Assembly: GCF_027943255.1 (NCBI RefSeq)
Contig: NC_072893.1
Location: 120,961,784-121,025,783, forward strand
Direction: 5' to 3'
DNA from: Anastrepha obliqua
Lineage: Eukaryota; Arthropoda; Insecta; Diptera; Tephritidae
DNA: 64,000 bases
In this document: piece by piece, positions 22,145-32,945 of the stretch
Layout of the letters: every line of letters begins with the position of its first letter
Position numbering within the stretch: the stretch's first letter is position 1
Made by a program: the position numbers and the translations under genes
The notes under the pieces: model-generated
What the model was told of the DNA's origin: nothing
What the model saw: only the letters and a program-made list of their open reading frames with translations
The model's database searches: none

Positions 22145-22247
22145 AGAAAATTAATTTTCTTCTGTTTATGAGACTTTACGGCACATCTTAGATTTGGGTC
22201 AGAGTCAAGCGGCTTTGCCTAGTGGTTTTTTGCTTTGACTCTGAACC
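22145..22247. other. Two short inverted repeats
   Basis: AGAAAATTAATTTTCT at 22145-22160 is a perfect 16-bp palindrome. At 22196-22247 GGTCAGAGTCAAGC pairs with GCTTTGACTCTGAACC over about 12 bp with two bulges and a loop of some 22 nt. They directly precede a larger hairpin. Confidence 0.75.
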
Positions 22248-22278
22248 ATTGATTTAGGACGAGAGTGAGGGTGCAGAG

Positions 22279-22394
22279 CTTTGCACAGCCTAAAGCTTAA
22301 ACTCCATACTAAGCATTCTTGATGTTGTGGTTTTCAGCGCTTTATTCAGCCACAACATTCAGAATGCTTGGTATGGAGCTCTACGCTTGCAAAG
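22279..22394. other. 116-nt imperfect hairpin, microRNA-precursor-like or MITE
   Basis: Inner arms 22300-22330 and 22350-22380 match as reverse complements at 27 of 31 positions (for example CTCCATAC / GTATGGAG and GATGTTGTGG / CCACAACATTC), around a 19-nt loop. Outer arms 22279-22296 and 22378-22394 pair as well with a one-base bulge. Total stem is about 50 bp with scattered mismatches, which is the size and shape of a fly pre-miRNA. No TIR/target-duplication hallmarks were seen and no known miRNA was matched. Transcription is not shown by the sequence. Confidence 0.6.
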
Positions 22395-22574
22395 AATGGA
22401 ATCAGCTATCAATAAACAGCGAATAAAAAAAGTTAAAAAAAAAAAATTTTGGTTAATTTATTCATTTCCCACTTTGGCGCTTCCCAAGTAGCACTAAAGC
22501 GCCGTTTTGATGGAGAAGATTGACGGAATTTACAGGATCCGGCACTCGAAGAGTAACCAATTAAAATGACCTAA

Positions 22575-23372
22575 AATTTAGATTGGAAAACTACATACTT
22601 TTATTCAATTCAAAGTAAAAAATTTGTGAAAATAATACAAAATTAAGAGTCAATTTACTTTTGCTCGATATGACCACCTTTTGCCTTAAGTATGACCTTG
22701 GTTAGGTTAGGTTAGGTTAGGTTGTAATGGTTGCCCCCAGAGTGGGTCCACTTGGACTAAAGAAGTTTGGTTCATCCTTTGTGATACCATTGCAAGAGGG
22801 AAAAAGAGGTCGGGGACCCTTGAAACGGTCGAGCAATGATTCTCAAGCTACCCCAATGTGACTTGCAGGTATTTTGTCCCACTCGTGCACAATGGCTTTT
22901 TCCAGCGCCTCGAGACTGGTGAATCATTTACGTCGCACCTTGCTCTACTAAATGGTCCAAAGAGAATAATCCATCGGATTCGCGTCTGGTGAATTTGAGA
23001 GCCATTGTGTGGACGTTATGAAGTTCGGAACGATAATTTTAAGCCATTCTTAGTTTGCTCGAGCTTTGTAAGACCGTGCCGAGTTCTGTTGAAACGCCCA
23101 TGGTCTGTCACCGAAATGTTTGTCTGCCCACGGCTTCTAAGCAACCTTCAGAACACTTTCTCGATAATATTTCGCATTTACCTGGACGCCAGGCTCGATG
23201 AAAACGATTGGAGAGCGCCCATCTGCGGTTATAGCGGCCCAAACCATTACCAAAAATAGCTGCTTGTGTGCTCTCGTTGAGTTTCAAACTGTTCTTATTC
23301 TTGAAGACAACCGCTTAAGCAATTTTGACCTCTACTCCACTGAGCGAAAATAAGCAGCTTAAGTTGAGAAAT
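22575..23372 (-). mobile_element. DD37D Tc1/mariner-type transposon relic
   Basis: Minus-strand frames read VMVWAAITADGRSPIVF, FQQNSARSYKAR, QWLSNSPDANPMDYSLW, SLEALEKAIVHEWDKIP and finally VILKAKGGHIEQ before the stop. The spacing between FQQ(D) and NPMD is 37 residues in intact relatives, hence DD37D. The second catalytic Asp is Asn here (FQQNSAR). The first catalytic box is not recognisable. A 117-bp insertion interrupts the C-terminal coding part. TIRs were not located; limits are approximate. Confidence 0.75.
22701..22817 (-). mobile_element. LINE 3'-tail insertion with TTAGG-type terminus
   Basis: A short insertion splits the DD37D transposase between DRFK and VILKAKGG. On the plus strand it begins with repeated GGTTA/TTAGG units (22701-22722) and ends near 22817. 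CCTTG flanks it on both sides (22696-22700 and 22818-22822), the expected target-site duplication. It is a strongly 5'-truncated LINE, oriented minus, its 3' tail being (CCTAA)n. Confidence 0.75.
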
Positions 23373-23376
23373 TTAT

Positions 23377-23900
23377 GCTTCTAGTACAGTCTGGATCAGA
23401 AAAAAAGAACCGTGAGTATTCACGAAGTATAAAAGATATATATTTAAAATTTTTTTTACATGAAAGCATGAACAAAACTACGAGTCGCAATTACTTAATA
23501 AGCCGTGTAGTCTCCATCGTTGTCGAGTACAGCCTGGCATCTTCTTCATGCTTTGAACCAGCTTTTCTGCGAACCTCGTCGACAAACAGGACTAGATTTT
23601 GTGAACTTGACGCAAGAGTTGCTTTAAATCATGGACTGGCCTTCCAGCAAGATGCGTTTCATAGTTTCCCACACATTTTCAATGAGGTTGGCGTCTGGGA
23701 ACTGGGAAGGCCTGTCCAATACTGTGACGCCATTTTCTTGCTTTGCTGTTTCTCAATGTGTTTTTCTGAGAGCAGTAGTTTTGATGTTGTGGGACGGTAA
23801 GATATGTTCGTCTCCTTCAGTCGACGTTCGATGGTGTTGATACTCACTTCCATTCCCTTTTTAGAAAGAATTGATTGTGTTGCTCTCTCTCTCTCCCTTA
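23377..23900 (-). pseudogene. Tc1-type (DD34E) transposase relic with internal deletion
   Basis: Minus strand: VSINTIERRLKETNISYRP and LLLSEKHIEKQQ belong to the N-terminal HTH region and following LTxxHxxxR segment of Tc1 transposases. This runs directly, with a frameshift, into NGVTVLDRPSQFPDAN and LIENVWETMKR, the third-box region (E of IENVWE is the catalytic Glu). The central catalytic part with the first two Asp is deleted. CTAGTACAGTCTGGATCAG at 23377 looks like a Tc1-type terminus. The right end was not found. Confidence 0.75.
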
Positions 23901-26900
23901 CTACTGTTTCGTATATATCTTGCTACTTTTTCTCTCTATCTGTACGAAATTGTGTCAAATCAATATGAATATCCATTCAACGGTGCTGTTATTGATTGCC
24001 TGATTGTCCGGAAATAGGGGCCAGTTAAATGCATTAGTCACACCACTATTCGCCAAACGTTCCAAGTAAATTGAGTATTAGTATGTTATAGAATTATATT
24101 CAAATGCTCGCACACTCACCCAATTAAGATTAATTATAAGTAAATGGCTTGGTATACAAATATGCATCAACCTGTTGTTCGTTTGGAGTCCAGAGCTCCT
24201 TATCGACTACGCGTACAATTACCGACAAACTGGCTGGACCATTTGCTGCTTGCCATTTGCTTAACGATTAGAGATTTACTTGTTCAGGCGTCAGTGATCA
24301 AATATGTCAATATTATGGACATGTGAACAGTTCATTATGCAAGCAAATCGCGACCTGCAGGAAGTGAAGAATGGGCGCAAGAAAAAGCTGGGCGGAAATA
24401 GTAATAAAAAAGTGTTGCAAAAAAAACAAGGAACTTAGAAGCGATTCCATAGCTATTAGTGTAAATTGTGAATATGTTATGGTTAGTGGTACAGTACCTA
24501 CCCTGCACTTTCAGCTAAAGCGTCCACCCCCTACTAAAAAATTCTGAACTGATGCACCTTCAACTGACGCAGTTGAGACTGATGCATCTTTAACCGAAGC
24601 CTCATCAACAGACTCATCCTCAACAGATCCATCATCAAGAGACCCATCACCAACAGGCGCATCTTCAACCGAGACATTCGAATACCATAGCCATAGTACC
24701 ATGCAAAACTTGCAAGAGCTGCTGCAACCCACATCATCGCAGGCATGTTGAGGTCATGAGACATGTTCCCGAACAGCGTAGTTGGCTATCGCTGCGTACT
24801 CACCACCCTACTCACCACTCACGCTAGGTAGGCTTGTAACTGGCAGCCAAAGGGCAACGCAACACTTTCTCCGCCTTAAACTTAGAGTTCGCCTGATTTC
24901 TTATCGTTCGTAATTTGTTGGAAGGATGCTGTATTATAACCTAGGGAGTCATCAAAAGGGGCAAAGACCAAACCGCTGCCAATAAATTATTATGAATACC
25001 TCTCTAGATTCAGATATCGTTTTGAGATCACCATTTGGTTTGATTTCAATTACAAACAGGCCTTGGAATCTATTCCACTTTTTCAACAGTACGAACAACA
25101 TTGATGAACTGAAGCTAACTGAAAGCTATCGGAATCTCTTCTCTAAAGTGATTTTTCAAAAAAGACAAAAAAGAAAAAAATTACACGCCTGTACATAATA
25201 GTGGAAGGCTAGCCGAACCTACGGAAGCTTAGCCAATGTTGGTCTGTACCCATACATTATTTGTTTGACGGAGAAATATTTAATTTAAGCACCATGCAAG
25301 GCGCAAAGTACAGGTATGGCGTAATTTACAGGCCGGCCCAAATTGTTGCAAAATACGGATTCATTCCCGCTTTAACTGACATCTAGGTTGAGTCTAAGCG
25401 TAGGCTAGTATCTATTGCTTGGGCTGAACGGAAAATTTGGAGAGAACGTCTGGGAACCTCTTCCCGGATGACTCGAAGTGGGAGTGAAATGTTGTTGAAG
25501 GAGTTTTGCTCAGAAAAATCGTCCATTAAGCGGTTGTGGTCATTTTCCAATGACTTGAAGTGTGAAAGACATTGTGTTTTGGAGGAAGTTTGTTGGAGTC
25601 TTTTGTGAAAAATCCTTGACAAAGTCAAATACTAGAGTTCTAAATGACAGTATCTTCGAAGCTTTCAAGGTATAATTAGCTGCTGTCAGAAAAGCAATAT
25701 ATTGGTGAAGAATGATGTAATACCCTTTATAAAGATAAACATTTATTTGAGAGCCAGGCAGCACACTCAGTAATTGTCAAATTAAGTCTAGGAATAGGTG
25801 ATGTCGCGTTGGGTCGCAAACAAGTACGCAGTCTGGCTGATAAGCGAACTAGATAGGTCAAACTTGAGGCGGTCTCTGCGTGCAAATATTAGATGGGCAT
25901 TCCCTTAATTACCTATGGTATACGTTTAGAAAAGTGGACCGCGCGTTGGCTCAGTGAGTTTAAGATGAGAAAACTTACATGCAAGCTCGTGAGGTTCTTC
26001 TTATTTCCAGCAGATCGGAACCATTCGATGGAGCTTCTAACAATGTATAACTTGCGATATACGGGTGTTAATGGGGTATCCGATCCATAGCGAGAAGAGG
26101 AAGTAATCATCTCAGTCTAGTACAGTCGGAAGAGAGGCAAATGTGCCTAGTCGAGCTTAGTTCAATCCTATATTTATTGAGGTAACTGGGTCTGGAAGAG
26201 GTATTGTGCAGAGTAATGGGCACAAAAGGTCTTAAGGTCAAAGTGCAAACATCCAATACATTCTGATGGATATCCCTGTGGTGGGATTTAACTTTGAGCG
26301 CATTTTGAGGTAGCTCGATGAAAAAGTGGAATCTTCTCAGCATCTTTTATTCAGCTATTCAGCTTCTGTGGAGCTTGGATTTAGAAATCTTTGTTCTGAC
26401 TTTTTAAGTGCGTCTGAGTAACTTTCGAGATTGGACATTAGTCGCCATGCTGAAAAGATTTTTAGATGAGTGCTACCGTCATTCGGCTCTGAGTGAATTT
26501 GACAGTATCAACTAATGGGCTGACGTCACTTGGGTTTACGAAAAAAACATGAATATGTGTGAAATTATCGTGCAGAATTTGGCTGCCGCATCTCCCAAGT
26601 GACGTGGCAGCCAAAGTTCTCTTCACTGTTTTTTTTTCACCATAGCTAAATAACAAAACTGGTAATCCATCATCCTAATTTTTTGATCAGCATGCAGAAA
26701 TTTTTCGCTCGACTAAGTGAGTTTCGAGAAGAAAAACGAATATTTAGAAAGTCTCCGGAAAACAGCTGAGATCATCTGAAACTAAAAATGTGTTTGTCAG
26801 CTTTCTGGCGCTCCATTTGGGAGATAAAAAATGTTTTTTGTTTTCCAAATTTTCTCTGCTTATTATTTGCTCATTCACCTCTGCGTACATCTGCTTATTT

Positions 26901-27140
26901 TCAATTCTATTCATTAAGTGATTTTCTTTTGTCACACATCCGTTTAAAGAATTGTGATTGAAAAAATGCATTACCGCTGCTGTGGTAAATGCGTTAGGAA
27001 AATATTTTATTTGCAAAAGGAAATTACCATCTATGGGCTATTGAAAAAATGACGGGAAGACAAATTGATTTGTGTTCAACTAATTGAGCAAAGAAATGTA
27101 GGCTCACATGTATAGGTGCGTATAAGAATAGCGCAAAAGA
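23900..27140. other. Unassigned DNA
   Basis: No recognised gene. CT-rich run at 23883-23897. Frames of 60-90 codons on both strands (for example 25383-25628, 26107-26343, 26744-27016) show no motif and are interleaved with stops. Confidence 0.3.
24545..24672. repeat. 15-bp-type minisatellite with Ser/Asp/Glu antisense coding
   Basis: Units like GATGCATCTTCAACC and GACCCATCACCAACA repeat about eight times with divergence. The antisense frame (24511-24732) reads as five-residue units DGSVE, DESVD, EASVK, DASVS, TASVE. It stays open through all of them. No flanking domain; probably a diverged minisatellite, a secreted or low-complexity protein exon cannot be excluded. Confidence 0.6.
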
Positions 27141-27142
27141 GA

Positions 27143-27180
27143 TACGAGGGTGGTTCAATAAGTGCCTGTGAAGTGAAATT
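27143..27180 (+). repeat. Isolated transposon terminus (CGAGGGTGGTTCAATAAGT)
   Basis: Preceded by TA, this looks like the start of a mariner-type element. A related stretch, GAGGGTTGTTCAGTAAGTAC, lies at 7792-7811. No transposase of the same element is seen here. Confidence 0.45.
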
Positions 27181-27204
27181 AGGAACACTTTATTTATAGA
27201 TCAC

Positions 27205-27432
27205 TTAAAGCATTGTGGTTGTCTGTCTAAGATCAGAGTCAGCTACTTCACTAGGAATAGTCTTGAAATAATTCCCAAATGAAGAGGGTTGGGCACTAGG
27301 GATCTTATATCTCTTCACAAATAAGAGGAACTCCGTCTTGAGGTGGTTAACAAATAGTCTGCTATGAATAGCAAATTTTATTACCAAGTGTAGGTTGTAC
27401 TCATACAGAGTACTGAAAAACTTCCCTATCAT
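27205..27432 (-). pseudogene. I-type LINE RT fragment
   Basis: The frame has LFVNHLKTEFLLFVKRYKIP, matching the LSVNPxKTELVLFTRRYKIP block that lies just after the YADD box in I-type LINE reverse transcriptases. The preceding residues (FSTLYEYNLHLVIKFAI) correspond to the helix before it. The active-site box is not identifiable upstream. Short, open fragment, one family block only. Confidence 0.5.
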
Positions 27433-27439
27433 GTTAAAT

Positions 27440-28120
27440 TCCTCACAAGCTGCATAAGTAATTCCTTAGCAACACCTTCCCTTTACTTCCTCCAGTATGC
27501 CACCAACGACGATTCAGGGTAGGAATGAGAGAACATCATCTTGGTGATAAGAGGCACTTACCTAGCATCTCCGCAGCTACTTCTCTGGTACTATGCGAGC
27601 GGCAGATTAATCGACTTCAATTCCAGTTCAGCTCTGAATTCATTGATTGCTTTTGCTAGAACATTATTGAAGCTCTCTTGCTATGCCAGTAGTCTTCCGT
27701 ATATTTTTTATAAAAGCGTGAAAGATAGACTCCACACTAATTTGGCTTAACGGAAAGGAGTTTGAGAGGAACCGCATTTCTTAGCATTGCAATCAGTATT
27801 TCAACAGCTTTTTGAGCACTCCAAAAACAAGGTAGTGGGAAGGAACTCCATTCATCTGGTGACGATGCAAAAATCTCAAAAAATCCAAATCCCAACTCTA
27901 AATTGTGTGGTTAAGTGAAGGTTCAGAGAGATAGACTAAATCGCTTAATTAATAAACTCTTGGAAAAGAAGTCCCCCTCAAATATATAGTATATCTTAAA
28001 TTGCTTTCCACTTATATGAAGCTTTTTAAGCTACCTTTATCAAAAATTTGGGTGTGTGCAGATTCATGAAATAGTTTATCCGGAGAGTTTGACTTGACTA
28101 ACAACGACTTGTTGGAATAG
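27440..28120. other. Unassigned DNA
   Basis: No gene or repeat recognised. Confidence 0.3.
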
Positions 28121-28125
28121 GATAA

Positions 28126-28301
28126 CAGTGAAATCTCTCTTAGGCGCACTCTTACCGTCAGTCAGCTTTTGTCCCTCCAAGAGATGTGCTCCTTCAAAAG
28201 AGGGTAAATTTCTCTTCTACATAAGATTTGGTATAGAAAAAATTGTCCGCTGAAGGGAGATGTGCGGCTAATAGAAGTGTCCGTTAGGAGAGGTTACGCT
28301 G
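28126..28301. mobile_element. MITE with pogo/Tigger-like TIRs, member 1
   Basis: Left end CAGTGAAATCTCTCTTAGG and right end, read as reverse complement, CAGCGTAACCTCTCCTAACG form imperfect inverted repeats of about 25 bp. The interior shares GTCAGCTTTTGTCC and AGAGGGTAAATT-type blocks with 56954-57112. About 176 bp, no coding capacity. Confidence 0.7.
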
Positions 28302-28304
28302 TTT

Positions 28305-28760
28305 TAAATTCTTGTTGAAGATTGCAAAAAACAGACATTCACGCTATTAAGATATCAAATGCGTGGCTTCCATAAGGAAAGGAGGCGTCCTTTTGGTAGT
28401 AGAAAGTTTCTTCCGGACGGAAGTGTATGCCATCTGTCTATGTGCAGAGATAAAACTGAAAAGAAACTTGCATTTTGAGCGTCTCAATACTTTGTGAAGC
28501 TAAGTCCCTAATAGTTTTCGAGTGCATGTGAAGATTAAATTTATTAGAGCTGTGTAATCACATCCGGCTTATATGGGTCTCGAGGCATAAGATCACCGAG
28601 GGAGCCGATGCTTAAGCTAGTCAAGATGGGCTGCGGCTCTGGACATGAAACAGCATATTATCGTGGAAGAGCTGAGAGGTGAAGAGCTCAAGGTGGTACT
28701 AAACTGTGAAGCTACTTAAATTTCTCACTTCTTGTTTTCTTCTAGATATATGCGATAACC
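28305..28760. other. Unassigned DNA
   Basis: Nothing recognised. Confidence 0.3.
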
Positions 28761-28764
28761 GCTT

Positions 28765-29285
28765 ACGCGATTTTGGCCAAGTTTAACAAAGCGCACCATT
28801 CGTTTCTTTCTCGTGCTAACCGGCGCCAATTGGACATATCAATGAGCCAAGTCCCGCTTCACCTGATCTTTCCAACGCAGAGGAGGCCTTTCTCTTCCTC
28901 TGCAACCACCAGCTGGTACGGGGTCAAATACATACTTCCATAGCCGGAGCGTTTGTATCAGTGCAGACGACATGACCCAGCCAACGAATCTGCTGGCTCT
29001 TTATTCGCTGCGTTATGTCTATGTCGTCGTTAAGTTCATACAGCTCATCGTTCCATTGCCTGCGATATTCGTCGTTGCCAACGTGCAAAGGTCCCAAACT
29101 TGTCCGCGGAATCTTTCTCTCTCACACTCCAAAGGACGCCTTACCGGATATTGCCATCTTCAAAGCTTTTGCGCCATACGTTAGAGCGCGGAGCATGATG
29201 AGAACTTTATAGAGTGTTAGTTTTGTCCGTCGAGGGAGGACTTTATTACTCAGTTGCCTACTTAGTCCAAAGTAGCACTTTTTGA
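28765..29285 (-). pseudogene. RTE-type LINE C-terminus and 3' end, copy 1
   Basis: Minus strand: CYFGLSRQLSNKVLPRRTKL and TLYKVLI lead, through frameshifts, to FERKILR, EYRRQWNDELYELNDDIDI, QQIRWLGHV and a corrupted GRPxxRW region. This is the C-terminal third of RTE/CFDP2-type LINE ORF2. The nucleotide sequence is closely similar to 38520-39095 (for example CTGCGTTATGTCTATGTCGT and GCTCATCGTTCCATT-type blocks). The copy begins abruptly at 29285, a typical 5' truncation. Confidence 0.8.
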
Positions 29286-29289
29286 AAAG

Positions 29290-29998
29290 ATTTACACATC
29301 TCCTAAGCCTTTTTATTAACAAACTGATAATGCTCACTGACATTCTTATTGGTCTTTCCAGATTATCCAAACAGATGTTAGAGAAGTGGAGAGGTCTTAG
29401 AGATATAGAGCAAATATTAAAAAAATTGAAAGTCTTCATAAGTACTAATTTACGCCTACAACCACGCTTTTCCTTCGAAACCGAAAGAGGACCACCGTTT
29501 GCCCAAAACATCAATCTTGCTAAGCTAGCAGCCCCTGAAATTTCTGTGCTTCCAATGCCTGTTGACTCCTCCGTTATTGTGGCACTTTCCTTCCTTTGCC
29601 GTCTCTCAAATTATGGTATATCTGCGCATATCTGAATTGCCCATATTGGCATTGTGCATGTGTCTTTTGACCATCTTATGACCCAGTGTGCTACAAAGCA
29701 AATTACGTGCAACAAAACTAGTTTGTGTCAACTTGATTCGTTTGCTTGATTTATATTTACTCATTGCACAGTTTGGCGATTTGTACACTGGAAAAGAAAT
29801 AAAAATCCCAAGTAAACTTAATATGCTTGCTCTCAATTTAACTAAAATACTAACTGTGCACATAGATACCCTCATACACTGAATAAACTATGACCAAAGA
29901 CTTTACGCAATTACGTTCTGGAGCATGTGACGTCCTCGTATTCATCCAGGAAAGGCCACGGCTTGTCAAATGTATGTCCAGATATTTATGTGAAAAAT
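29290..29998. other. Unassigned DNA
   Basis: Frames at 29282-29635 and 29606-29882 run on both strands without motifs; the minus frame at 29122-29514 is an extension of the LINE frame into flanking DNA. Confidence 0.35.
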
Positions 29999-30001
29999 CC
30001 C

Positions 30002-30237
30002 CGCTTCATCTCTACACTCATCTAAAGCATATCCCTCTCCGGTATAATCCCGTTGGAAGCCCACGTTTCTTGAACGTTGTTCGCTTCATCTCTACACTCA
30101 TCTAAAGCATCTCTCTCTCCGGTCTAATCCCGTCGGAAGCCCACGTTTCTTGAACGTTGTTCGCTTCATATCTACACTCATTTAAAGAATCTCCCTCTCC
30201 GGTCTAATGCCATCGGAAGACCACGGGTTTTGGGTCT
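30002..30237. repeat. 80-bp tandem repeat, three copies
   Basis: CGCTTCAT starts copies at 30002, 30082 and 30162, an exact 80-bp period. Each carries CTACACTCAT, CTCTCCGGT and a GGAAG(C/A)CCACG block. Copies 1 and 2 differ at few positions; copy 3 is more diverged and loses the TTCTTGAACGTTGTT part. Confidence 0.9.
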
Positions 30238-30244
30238 ACTATTC

Positions 30245-31730
30245 AAAGAGCTCGCTTACAGACCTTGTGTAAGCATTCATCTAAGCAGCGCTCAGTAAGG
30301 CTTCTGCAACAAATACACCACCTTGTAATACAGAAAAGATTTTCGCTTGTATCTAGTCAGCATTATTTCGTAATTCCGGTTTCATGGGCATACACCTGGT
30401 ATTAAGGACACTACAGACCCACGCATTTTACATTTTTCTCTTCTGTTGGCGTTGACCTGCTTGCCGACCTAAATGTGTCTTACGTTTTTCTGCAATCCAC
30501 CTGTACACTTCACTTTCAGCATCTCGGCCAGCTCGCTTTGGGCACTACGCATTGCATTGGATGAAGCTGTCAAGTTGCTGCATATCGCCAATACTGAAGT
30601 TTGTAGGCGCTTGACAGCCGCACAGCAACTACTGCAAAATGCAGTTAGAGGTTGTCAGTAGTGCTTCACGCGTCTACTCTCTATCTTAAGGCATAGTGCG
30701 CTAGTCGTATGCGCATTTGCCCATTGGTGTTTTCTGATAAAGTCGACAATGCTGGCAATACGAAAATTTAGCGTGCCCACAAAAACAGACACCAAACAAA
30801 CCCATCGGTTTAACCCACTTTAATGCTGATGTGCACTGTTAGTTGAAAGAATTTAAAAATAAGATATGGATATGGAATTTCTCAGCTCATGCCATATTGC
30901 AATGCTCATAATTGACACTTTTCATAAGTTGGCCAAAAACAGAAGTGGGCACATTGTCGCTAGCTCGATTAATGGCGAATACTTATGCGCGATTATTTCT
31001 TTCCCACCTTACTGGACATTATTGGAAAGTTGCAATTAAATTTCACATTCGCCTGTACGTCTCGTCACTCACTTGTTCCCCTGTCCGTGCGATCTGTCCG
31101 TTCGATCGTCCGTCCGTCCTGCGGAAATGGCACTTGCGCATATCAAATACACTCAAATCCACAGTTTGCTGGCGAATTCTTAATGCATCAACTGGTTGCT
31201 GGATTGCTTTAGCTGGCGTTTGCCTTGCTAGGCCGTCGCGCCGACTGGATGCGAGCCTGTTGTAGTAATTTGCCATTTTTATTGAGTGAAAGATGTACGT
31301 CATAAAATGCATCTGAGGTAATTTCATTTTTTATTTCCCAATGTTTTGCATTGCACTTGCCGCGGCAATCATTTATTGCCAATAGCATTTGCTATGCTGC
31401 GGTTTTTGATGCCCGTGTAATTACCGCTTCGCAATGGCGTGAATAAAATGGCACTTGTATTATATGAATGTATCTATGTGTGCATGCTTGTATGTATATG
31501 TGAGTAGTATGCTAGTGAATTGCGGGAATGTGTGTTAGATTAACGTATAGGTAAATGATTGACCAGAAAAAAGTGGCGGAAAAAATTTGGTTTCAAGGCA
31601 CATAAAGAATGTTTTCCAATTGCAGAGAAATTATAGAGATATCTCGAAAGTTAGTGGCCAAGATATGGTTTGCTGCGGCTTCGGGGCGAAATCAATGCTA
31701 GTTTTTATATGAAATGAGAAATATTAGGTT
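30245..31730. other. Unassigned DNA
   Basis: No gene supported. A plus frame at 30473-30661 has an alpha-helix-like tail (IALDEAVKLLHIANTEVCRR) but no homology I recognise. GTCCGTCC-type short repeats near 31085-31120. Confidence 0.3.
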
Positions 31731-31734
31731 AGGA

Positions 31735-32945
31735 TAGGGTGCAGTGGAGGTTATGGTTAAGGTCGAGGTTAATATTAAGGTTGTGGCTGAGATGGTAAGG
31801 TGAAGGTTGAGATTGAGAATGAGGCTGAGGCTGATGTTAAGGTTGAGATTGAGAATAAAGATGAGGCTGATGTTAAGGTTGAGAATTAGAATAAGGCTGA
31901 GGCTGAGGCTGATGTTAAGGTTGGGATTGATATTTAGATTTATTTAGATTGAGGATGAGGCTAAGACTCATGTTAAAGTTGTATAGCCTTCCTAAATCTG
32001 CAGGAGATGAACCTGGACGCAGACAGCTGTTGCCTCTTCGGACATAAACGCCCAGGGTAGAATTTAACCCAGGTGGTCGGACTGTTATAGTAATAGTAGG
32101 AGCGTGTCCCAAACACCATTGGTATGAAGGCACCTTTGGGACGTTTCTGACATTTTGATTTAAACCTCCACCTTCAAAGAAAGGAGAGGGAAATTACAAT
32201 TGAGATTGCGATTGAAGTTGAGGTGGAAATTGACATTGAGATAAAGCTGACTGATACAGTGTGATGCGATACATGAAGTTGATATCTACATTTCGTCTGG
32301 TAGTAGGTGGCGATAAAATCCCTCACAGGACAGACGTCAACCTCTAAGATAGCCATGAAATGCCGCATATCTCTTAAAGTGGTAGCTGAGTCGAGGGAAA
32401 TTGTAGGACAGGTGAACTAGCGAGATTCGGCGCCAAATAGCGTGTACATAGACAATGATACAAGTATATCCTTCTAGACATGAGGCATTTTTAGGATTCG
32501 TGAACGAAAATTTGCGTAACGAAAACAATCGCTTGACAACTTTGGCCGACTCTCAATGCTAAACGCATAGAATCTCTATTGATCGAAAGTAGGCGTAGTC
32601 TTACCACACTGGTTAGCGCACACAAGACTTCTGCAGAAGTTGTCTATATGACGGAAAGGAAGGGACGGGGCGTTGCACCTTTTGTGCCACTAAAGCTGGA
32701 ACGCGCTGAAAAAGAATATTTCTGAAAGAGGCGAATGGAGGAAGATTGTTGTGCCCTTTGCTCCCTCGCGCAAGCATAGACAATTATATATACATTAGTT
32801 TTATGGAAGTCAAAATAAGTTTTCTATGCAGCTTCACAATGGGCTATGAGCCTGAGTGTATCCCACAGTGGGCAACCACTAAAATCTAATTTAACCTAAG
32901 GTTGAGATTGAGTTTGAAGTTGAGGTTGATTTTAAGGTTGAAACT
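31735..32945. repeat. GAGGTT/GAGATT-like simple array, interrupted twice
   Basis: Degenerate hexamer-type repeats (AAGGTTGAGATTGAG, GAGGCTGATGTTAAGG) fill 31740-31980, resume at 32195-32250 and again at 32893-32945. The intervening 205 and 640 bp are non-repetitive. This pattern suggests one array split by insertions or replacement. Confidence 0.75.

Noticed and set aside
22300..22380. Identity of the hairpin as mir-1
   Set aside because: Only the GTATGGAG end is shared; the mir-1 seed GGAATGT is absent.
22701..22722. Arthropod-type telomeric repeat (TTAGG)n
   Set aside because: Only four units, flanked by a target duplication and joined to LINE-like sequence; flies lack this telomere type.
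29282..29635. 117-codon plus frame
   Set aside because: No motif; starts on the edge of a LINE scrap and overlaps an equally long antisense frame.
30002..30240. CRISPR-like regular repeat
   Set aside because: The 80-bp units are contiguous without unique spacers, and the DNA is eukaryotic.
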